Below the pieces are notes generated by a model. It was not told the origin of the DNA. It worked only from the letters and a program-made list of their open reading frames with translations, and did not search any database. The translations under genes and the position numbers were made by a program. DNA of 64,000 nt from Zonotrichia leucophrys gambelii (Eukaryota; Chordata; Aves; Passeriformes; Passerellidae), in the NCBI RefSeq assembly GCF_028769735.1, contig NC_088175.1:434001-498000 (forward strand), in the 5' to 3' direction. Shown piece by piece: positions 56,401 through 64,000 of this stretch (positions are counted from its first letter, which is position 1; the number at the start of each line of letters is the position of its first letter).

Positions 56401-59400
56401 CTTTGTATCCTTAGGGACCCCAGTACTCTGCTGGGGCAGGAAGAGAGCCTGAGCCTTTCAGCTGGGCTTGCTCTCAGCTGGCCCAGGAGCAGCAGCAGCA
56501 GCACCTTGAGGCACAGCCATCACTCAGTTAAACTGGAGAGAGGAATTTCATCAGCTGTGCTTGAGCTGCTGTGAGCTGTGGCAGGCGTAGGTTGTGTCAG
56601 AGGTGCCTGGTGAATGCTGAGCAGCAGATGAGTCATGGGAGCACTTACCTTGAGAGTTCCTGCAGGTGCCTAAGCTGATCTTCTCAACATTGACTTGTAG
56701 CAAACTGACTTCAATGTCCATTACATTATTTATTGCAAAGCTGGTGCTGTCACTATATAGGTTTATGTCTGAGCCATTTTGCTCAGTTCAAGAGTTGGAA
56801 GCTTAAGATGATTTAACAAAATAGGGATCAGTTTTTTCTTCAGTTGATTCCCTGATAAGAATCCCGCCTTAATTTTATACACTGGGATAGGAGACACTTC
56901 CTGCTGCATTCCATTTTTAGTACTTTATGGTCTAAGGATGTGGTTTCATGGTCTTAGGCCAAGACTAAACCATTGCTCCTAGTTTGCCCCTACTGCCTTT
57001 TTTTGTGCCAGTGCTTGTCCTTAAGTGGGTGAGAAAGAAAAAACCTGTCCTCTTGAGCTGGGTAAATTGATAATCCAGCTGTGAGGTGCTGGTGCTAGGG
57101 AAAAATGGAGAGTGGGGAACAGGACTGAGAGCAGAGGAATGCTTGCCCCACCCGTCCTGCCACAGTTTGGGAAACCGCACCCAGATAAATGATGGCCTGT
57201 GTAGGGAGCATCTGGCCTTTGCAGATCTTTCCCCACTTAAGACAATTCTTTTTTTACAAACATTTCTTTTCTTTAAATTGGAACCATCAAACTTTGGTCT
57301 AAGTGTCTTGTGTGTGAGTTCTGTGCTGACAACCTTCCTCTGTGTTCACATTCTCTGGAAGTTTGGAGCTCTGTGCTGTGGGAGACAGCATGGCTGCCAC
57401 AATTAGGTTAATGATATGGTTGTTACAGCTTTCCTTAGTTCAATGTACATCAGGATTTCATCATGGCAAGATGTTCACCTCCATCTCTGCCTGCACCTTC
57501 TGGAACTGCTTTTGTGCACAGAAAACTTGGTGTGTTTCAGTTGCTTGGTATGTAAACTTGGCCATGTCTGAAAGGGGCTAACCTTGAGGAAAGCCAGTGC
57601 CCTTTTCCTCATCCTTTGGCAAATACAGTATTTGATACAAACCTGGTGTACCTTGCACAGGTTCAGAGACAGCAAAGCTGTAGAGCTACAGGGCTGTACC
57701 TGACATTCTTGTGCAGAAAATGAATTGTCACTTGGTGCCAAGCTTTACCAGCTCTGAAAATGATGTCTCCTAGATAGAGCGTGGCTTCTTGTTACTACAG
57801 CTACCTGTGTCTGAGATGATCATAGCTGAGCCTTTATGGGCCAGTTCAGGGTGTAAACTCTCCATCTGGCTGGGGAGGTTTTTCACTCTCTAAGTGGTGA
57901 AAAGAGGCTCCAGACATGAATTTCCAGGATGCTGTAGCACAAAAAAAAAAAAAAGAATGTGATTCCTGCTATAAGCTGTAAGCAAGGAGCAGAATTTAAA
58001 AGTATCACTGTAGCTAAATAATTTTGACTGACCTGTCTGAAATACTGATCAGAGACTCCAATCTTTTGTGAGCTTTTTCTCTGGAGTGCTTTCACGGTCT
58101 GGAGCTTTCTGCAGACCCAGGTGTGCACATCTGAAGCACTCTGTGGCCTTATTTTGCTTAATAACATTGCTTTATAAATGAGGTAGCAGCCACCTGGGCT
58201 GTGGCACGTGTTCTCAGGAGGTCAGGAAGCTGTAGGAAAACTTGAAGCTTCTCTTTAGCATCATGGACCACTAAATACATTCAAGTAGAAAAAAAATAGA
58301 CATGTTAAAAGTTGAGTTTACATTGTCTCCCCTTGACAATTTGTTTCTAGAAAAATGACAAGTGTTTCTACCATTTGCTTAATATGTGAAAAAAAAATGT
58401 CTGGAGCTTTAATCTCCTGATTGTGTCAGAGTTGTTGACTTGTAGTGACTTAGGCTTTGTGCATATTCCTCATTTTCTCTCTGTTTTTGTTTGGTGTTCC
58501 TTTTGAGTAGCAGTAATGCAGATCTTTCTTTTCCCCATCTCTTGTACACATTCTTCTAAAGTCTTTGCTTCCAGGCTAAGGGAACAGGAGTGATATTGAT
58601 GTTTTAGGAAAGTGTTTTGGGAGAGGCTTGCTTTAAATGCAATGACCACAAAACCCCCCAACTTCTGCACCACAGAGGTTGGGAAAGTGGGCTTAACTTA
58701 AAAAATGCCTTTTATAGAACCAAGAAAATCTGAAAGTGTCAAAACTTGGGTAGAAGTGGGGTGACATGTCAGGTTTTAGAGTGATTTATGCATAGCCGGA
58801 TTTTTAGATATAACTTGAATTGATTCCTGCCCAAGTACATTTTGAAGTATCACTAGGCGCCTGCTTTCTTAATTTTTCTTTCTTATCCAAAATAAGAAGA
58901 ATAAAACCAATGATCCTCACTGCTGTGTGACCAGCCATGTATCTGAGGGATGGGTGCTGTGTCAATCACCATTTTCCTTCAGGAGCACAACATCAGCACT
59001 TCTCAGCTTGCTCAGTAACGTTGAGGCAAAGCTGAAATTCCTTTTTTTTCCTTGAAGTGTTGGCTCAGAAGAGCTTGGTGGGAGTGTGGGGCTTTTCCAG
59101 GTGGACAGGACTCCCCATGTGTGTTGTGAGGAGGCCTCTGGAGTTGAAGGAGCTGTCATTGTTATTTATTTTGAGAAATACCTTTAGGAATAATGAGAAA
59201 ACAAACTGCAGGTCCTCAAACAATCAATATTTTTATTCTATTGATGTCTGTAGAGCAAGGTCCAGAGTTTCAATTCAGCTATTACTGAATTCCAGCCAGT
59301 CTGAGCAGTGCAAATACTGGGTACCCAATTTCATGTTCACTGTTGGGGTTTCAGGCTGGATTACAATATTTCTGTTCACACTGCAGGGGGAAATTAGAGT

Positions 59401-59839
59401 CAGGCTTGGGAAAATCAGGCACAAACTTTACTTTATATCCTGCTGACATTGGTGGAGCTTTTGCTCACAACATACAAATTCTGCACATGTTGGAGCCTTA
59501 ACTATCCCACTTCTCTTGGAATGAAAAACAAATGTAATCTTTATTCAGTTTAGGTTTTGAAAAAGATTTTCAAAGCCAAAGGGAAGACAGTGGTAATGTT
59601 AAAACAAAATGTTTGGTTAATCTGAGATAATTTCTTAATTCTTTAAATGTCTAAGAATTGTTTTGCTTTTAAAACCTCAGAAGAGCACAGTTTAAGAGGT
59701 TTGATCTTTGATGCAGTGCTTTTAGCTGCAGATCAGTGAAATCCAAAATGATGTATCCAGGATGGAAAGATAGTGAGAGCTCGAAAATGTAGGAATAAAT
59801 GTGCTGAATTTACGTAGAATTATATCCATGTCCAGTGAT

Positions 59840-59916
59840 GGACTCCTGAAAGGTTGGAACTAGATGATCTTTGAGGCTCTTCCAACGCAGACCATTCTAT
59901 AGACCATTCTATGAAA
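59840..59916 (+). mobile_element. CR1 LINE 3' tail fragment
   Basis: GGTTGGAACTAGATGATCTT, then CTTCCAACGCAGACCATTCT, then ATAGACCATTCTATGAAAGG: a short CR1 3' end with a duplicated tail motif. Confidence 0.85.
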
Positions 59917-60923
59917 GGATCTTTGACAGTGTTTATAGGGGAACTTTTTATTCTTTCTGAGTGATGCCAGACTGAGAAGTCTGCTGCAATTTGGAATTTC
60001 CAGCCCCTTAAATTGGAAACTGGGCATTGCTGACCAGAGTCTCCAGTGCTGGGATGCTGTCACCCCACATTCCATGGGTTAATGCCCTGCAGCCCATGGG
60101 AGTTGGGGTTTCTCAGCCTGGTTTTGCTGATGACCTTGGGCACCAAGAGTTAAATTGTATTTATTAACCACATCTAACTCTTTGGTGCCAGGAATCCACT
60201 TTTTGGAGTAACTGCTGAATTATGCAAATGTTCTTGGCAAATGGTGCTGGGTATTTCACTGCTTGGAAAACTCAATTACTCGTGACCAAGAGTTGGTAGG
60301 AGACAAAAGCTGAGGTTCTCTCAGCCAGGGAGTGCTGCATATCTGAAAAGTGTGAGCTTTGACTTCCAGGACCAGCTGTTTGATAAATCTTTATAAGCAG
60401 AGATTTTGGGTTCTAGCATCTGTCTTGTTCCTAAGACCACGTACCAACATGCTGAATTAGAGAGTTTTCACCTGTCTTCTCACAGAATTGACTCCACACC
60501 ATAAGAGTCTCGTTTGTAGTGACATGCTGTGCCTGTCTTTTTAGAAAATTCATGACCTCTTTATATCTATTTTGTGGAAAGTGTAACTTTTTTCATTGAT
60601 GACCTGTATAAATGTGTGTTACGAATGGAGAGATTTAAGCTTGAAAAGCATGTTTGCAGATTACACAGCTTCTTTATGGAATTTATAAATTTAACAGAGT
60701 AATATACAAGAGCATAACTATTTTCCTTAAGTAGAATGTATAACAATATATAATAAATTATTCTCCACGTAGTTCACCCACTATTTACAGTTTTACACAA
60801 TTCAAACTGTGTGTTTACAGAAAGTTCAATAAATGTATATTTTGTACTATGTACAGATTCCTGGTCCCAAAGAAAATGTGTGAACTTAGTTTCTAACTTA
60901 ACTTTTGAGATTGTACTTTTTTT

Positions 60924-60958
60924 CTTTTTTTTTTCTTTTTTTTTCCTTTTTTTTTTGG
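60924..60958. repeat. T-rich homopolymer cluster
   Basis: Runs of T broken by single C (TTTCTTTTTTTTTCTTTTTT type). A low-complexity tract upstream of the distal poly(A) signal. Confidence 0.85.
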
Positions 60959-61064
60959 TTTGGAATCATTTGAACAAACTGCGTTATGCCTGTCGATGGT
61001 GGAGGCTTGCATTGGAGTAAACGGGAATTGGAAATATTTCTAATCTACAAAAGTGATTCCACTA

Positions 61065-61070
61065 AATAAA
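61065..61070 (+). terminator. Strong distal poly(A) signal
   Basis: CACTAAATAAAACAGG followed 20 nt later by TGTGTGTGTGTATTTG, a textbook AATAAA plus GU-rich downstream element. It is the best poly(A) site on the plus strand after PPM1A, and could be the distal end of its 3' UTR or of an unrecognised transcript. Confidence 0.5.
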
Positions 61071-62307
61071 ACAGGCAATTACATCGTGTGTGTGTATTTG
61101 AGTGCTACACAAACCATCCTCACATCTCTTTTATTGTCCCTGATTTACAAACTTTCCAGGCCTCCTTCAGTTTTCTGGCTCAAGGGAGTTAGATTAAAAT
61201 GAAATACTGAGGGCTTATCGTGATCACTTTTTAGTTACAATTATTAAACTCCCTCCTTTTTGCTGTTTTTCCCCTTTCATGTTGAAATTCCAAGATAAAG
61301 CTGCATGTGCTTGGCTCCAGCCCCAGCATTCCCCAGAGGCTGCCTGGTCTGGGGCTTCCAAGAGAACTAGAGATGGATTAGGATGCCCAACTTCTGGAAT
61401 ACTTCATCACACAGGAGCAAAATACATTTGTATCTTTGGCCCTGATTCGGATCCAGTAATGTAAAATAAAAGCTAGACCTTTGTAATATAATTTCTAAGA
61501 ATTGAGGGATGCTAAAGGCTAAAATAAATATGGTTTTAGCCTTTATGATTTGAAGGAAAAATGAGCCTGGATGTAACCAGCTCACGTTTGTCATCTGTGG
61601 AATTCTTTATAGACAGAGCTGGAAGGATTCTGACATGGATTAAATGAATTAAATCTGGGGAGGGGGCAGGAGGGGATTCTGCTGTCACCTGAGACCTGGA
61701 GCAAAATTGTCTATTAAAGGAACTTAAAGATTCAGCCCCATCCCTTTAAGGATTAAAACTCAGAACCACTGAATTGTCTAGCAAAAGAAAAGGGTATTTT
61801 CTGTGGATTAAAAAAATGGAATTGCTATGATAAGATTGACTATTAGCCTTGGTTCACATTAATAGAGCAGACATGGGAGACAAAATATATCCCTGTGTCT
61901 TCCAGCTCAGAGTGTATAAAAAGACTGGTTTATCCTATCTAACTGAAAGTATGCATTTTAATGTATTTTTCCTCAGAGCCAAAGAATAATATACCTCTGA
62001 ATAGCATTGTTGCTTTGTTTTAATGGGTTTTTTTAATCCTGACATGTAATAATAAATTTGAATTCCATCCAAGCTGTTTAGATAGAAATATTAGGCCAAC
62101 TGCAGATGTTCATTGTGGCTGAATTTCATGAGGCTGCATTTATGTGAGCTAATTTAAAAGAGGCAGAACCCTGAAGCCTGGTTAAGTCATTTCACTCATT
62201 TCAGTTTTAGTCTTCAGCAATTTTTAAGAATATAGCTTTTTCTAACGACTTCTGAAGGAACAGAGGTGAATTTGGCAAAAAATAGAAAGAAGATCTTACA
62301 TTTACTG

Positions 62308-62355
62308 AAGGTTTGACTTGATCAGAGTATTTTCCAACCTTCATGATTCTGTGAT
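62308..62355 (+). mobile_element. CR1 LINE 3' tail scrap
   Basis: GGTTTGACTTGATCAGAGTA followed by TTTTCCAACCTTCATGATTC and TGTGATG matches the last ~50 bp of CR1. Confidence 0.7.
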
Positions 62356-62499
62356 GAAAAATAACTAAGACAATTATCCCTGCAAGCACAGATACCCAGG
62401 GGAGGCTCTGGGACGTGTTTTTGGGTGAACGTGGTGCTTGGCTCTCATTTGTGAGCTTGCAGGGTTGAATATAATATCTATAATAAAATATAAAATATA

Positions 62500-62592
62500 G
62501 TATATAATATATAATATATAATATATAATATATAATATATAATATATAATATATAATATATAATATATAATATATAATATATAATATATAAT
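62500..62592. repeat. (ATATAAT)n heptanucleotide microsatellite
   Basis: About 13 nearly perfect units of the 7-bp motif ATATAAT, preceded by a degenerate AT-rich lead-in from about 62,470. The perfection suggests recent expansion. Confidence 0.92.
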
Positions 62593-64000
62593 CTCTGAGA
62601 ATTCCTATACTGATGAAGTTAATTTGTACATACCAATTTTAGTGCAAACTTTCCTGTGTTTTTACTGGAAGTGGGAGAGTTTAAAATTATTTGCAGCCTT
62701 TCAAAGGTCCTACTTAGCTCCTGCTGTGCGAGAGATTTATTCTCTTTTCCCAATTAGCAGCTTTTTCTGGGGTACGTGCTCTACTTTAAGAAAATGCTTA
62801 CTATAGGTTTTTAATCCTATTAAACAGGACTGAAAACTTTGTGACCTACAACTCAGACTTGTCTGGAATGAAGGGTTTGCTGAACAGACATTTGAAGCAG
62901 GGAGTTTATTTGAACAGTAGAGCAGATATGAAGGAAATACAGTTAACTCTGTGTTTTCTTGTCTTTGCTCCTCAGCAATAGAAGTGTTTGTGCCACTGTC
63001 CAGTGTCCTGCTGATCTCTTTATAGGTTTCACCTTGCTGGAGCTGCACCATGGCTCTTCCCTGTTACTCTGAACAGAGGCCAGAGTTTGTTCTGGCTCAT
63101 GAGCACCAAGTGGAACTCAGTGAGAACACTCACCTTCCTCTGAAATTTGACTTCTGTCCCATACTATAAGAAGGGAGCAAAACAATTCAGGGTACATTAC
63201 AAGCATGCAGTAAAACATTTTTTAAAAAGGCTTTTAAGGAAACAAAACATTTTCTAGTCTGTTTTGAAAACAGCCTGTGGAGTTTCTGGGCCAAGAGGAA
63301 TAGAATTATTTGAACAAGCCTATCCTCCAAGTCTTTTGAGCTGTGGGGTTGGTTTTTTTTCCTGCATTTCCCTCTTATCCAAATTACCTTTTCCAAAATG
63401 CCAGAAGCCTTTTGAAGTACTATTTTAGAAGAGTAATTTATTCTGGTGATCATCCCTGTCAGGGCTACAGGAGGAGTCTTTACCTGAAGAATATGAAGTG
63501 GCACCGTCAGATTAAATCAGTCTTAATCCTGAGGATGTTTTAGCTCATGTTGTAAGTATCTGGAAGTGTGCACTTCAGAGTGGGTTTTGGATCTTTGTAT
63601 TTGCAGTTGTTACAAAGTTGGTTTTTTTATTTGGGTGATTTTAATGCTCAACTACAGTTTTAGCAGACTACATAGAACTGGAATGGGAAAGTAAGTGAAG
63701 TCACTCCTCCAGCTGGTTGTTGTTAACTCCCAGTAAAGAACTGGAGACTGGTCAGATGTCAAGAATCAGTTTCAGGGAGAAAATAAAAGCAAAGCAGAAG
63801 GCTGATTTAGAAGGCTATTAGTGATAGTAATATCAATGAAATGTGCAGCAAGAATTAAAATAATGCAAATATTTAATTGCAGAAATGTATTAACTTAATG
63901 CTTCTACACTCTTAAAGCTCAGTATGGAAACTATTGATCTGTAAGGAAATATTGATAGGTGCCAGCCCTATGGGCCCTGTTTCAGATATTAGGCTGAGGG

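Larger units (their letters stand above)
56401..61085 (+). other. Possible distal 3' UTR of PPM1A or intergenic DNA
   Basis: No gene with coding content was found. Only one CR1 tail (59,840-59,916) interrupts it. The stretch 60,600-61,085 looks like a UTR end, with AATAAA at 60,828-60,833 and a strong site at 61,065-61,070. Whether transcription from PPM1A runs this far (7.8 kb past the stop) is inference. Confidence 0.35.
61086..64000. other. Intergenic, with a CR1 scrap and a microsatellite
   Basis: No gene recognised. I looked for exons of the next vertebrate neighbours (SIX6OS1, SIX6) and saw none. It contains a short CR1 tail at about 62,308-62,355 and the AT heptamer array at 62,500-62,592. 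Confidence 0.5.

Noticed and set aside
1..64000. CRISPR arrays, bacterial operons, tRNA or rRNA genes
   Set aside because: No regularly spaced palindromic repeats, Shine-Dalgarno-led gene runs, or tRNA A/B boxes with cloverleaf potential were recognised; the window is vertebrate nuclear DNA.
56401..64000. Exons of SIX6OS1 or SIX6 downstream of PPM1A
   Set aside because: I looked for homeodomain or SIX-domain coding and found none; these neighbours probably lie beyond the window.

Overview
The window is vertebrate nuclear DNA and almost certainly from a bird, probably a songbird. Introns are multi-kilobase, promoters sit in CpG islands, dispersed repeats are mostly CR1 LINE 3' ends (with the avian-style ATTCTATGA-like tail), and there are several LTRs of types I associate with passerine endogenous retroviruses. 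The two protein-coding genes found are DHRS7 (minus strand, first exon only) and PPM1A (plus strand, complete coding region). They stand head to head about 22 kb apart, the same order as the human 14q23.1 neighbourhood.

Layout. 1-3,746: first intron of DHRS7. 3,747-3,882: DHRS7 coding exon 1, inside a CpG island reaching about 4,350. 4,425-8,776: a cluster of retroelements made of a solo LTR, a minus-strand LTR, and a 2.55 kb defective provirus inserted into a CR1 copy with a clean 6-bp target duplication. 8,777-25,740: intergenic DNA with several CR1 copies, two more LTRs and one candidate regulatory block near 19.1-19.35 kb. 25,745-27,120: the PPM1A CpG-island promoter and noncoding exon 1. 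26,667-40,518: intron 1. 40,519-53,263: PPM1A coding exons 2-6, which splice to an exact 382-codon frame. 53,264 onward: 3' UTR with several poly(A) signals, possibly running to about 61,085. 61,100-64,000: intergenic, with an AT heptamer microsatellite.

Function. PPM1A is a metal-dependent Ser/Thr phosphatase of the PP2C family, and all catalytic residues checked are intact. Reading through the exon 3 splice donor gives a 324-residue form, matching the length of a known shorter human isoform. DHRS7 is a membrane-anchored short-chain dehydrogenase/reductase; only its N-terminal anchor is encoded here. The genes are neighbours but have no obvious shared pathway.

I found no previously unknown multi-gene system. 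The most unusual material is the nested provirus: duplicated primer-binding-site region, GC-rich core with promoter-like motifs, and an env tail fused to a 51-bp LTR stub. A paralogous empty site that dates one LTR insertion and the candidate conserved regulatory block are also worth a look. Most open frames in the window are chance frames in introns, repeats or CpG islands.
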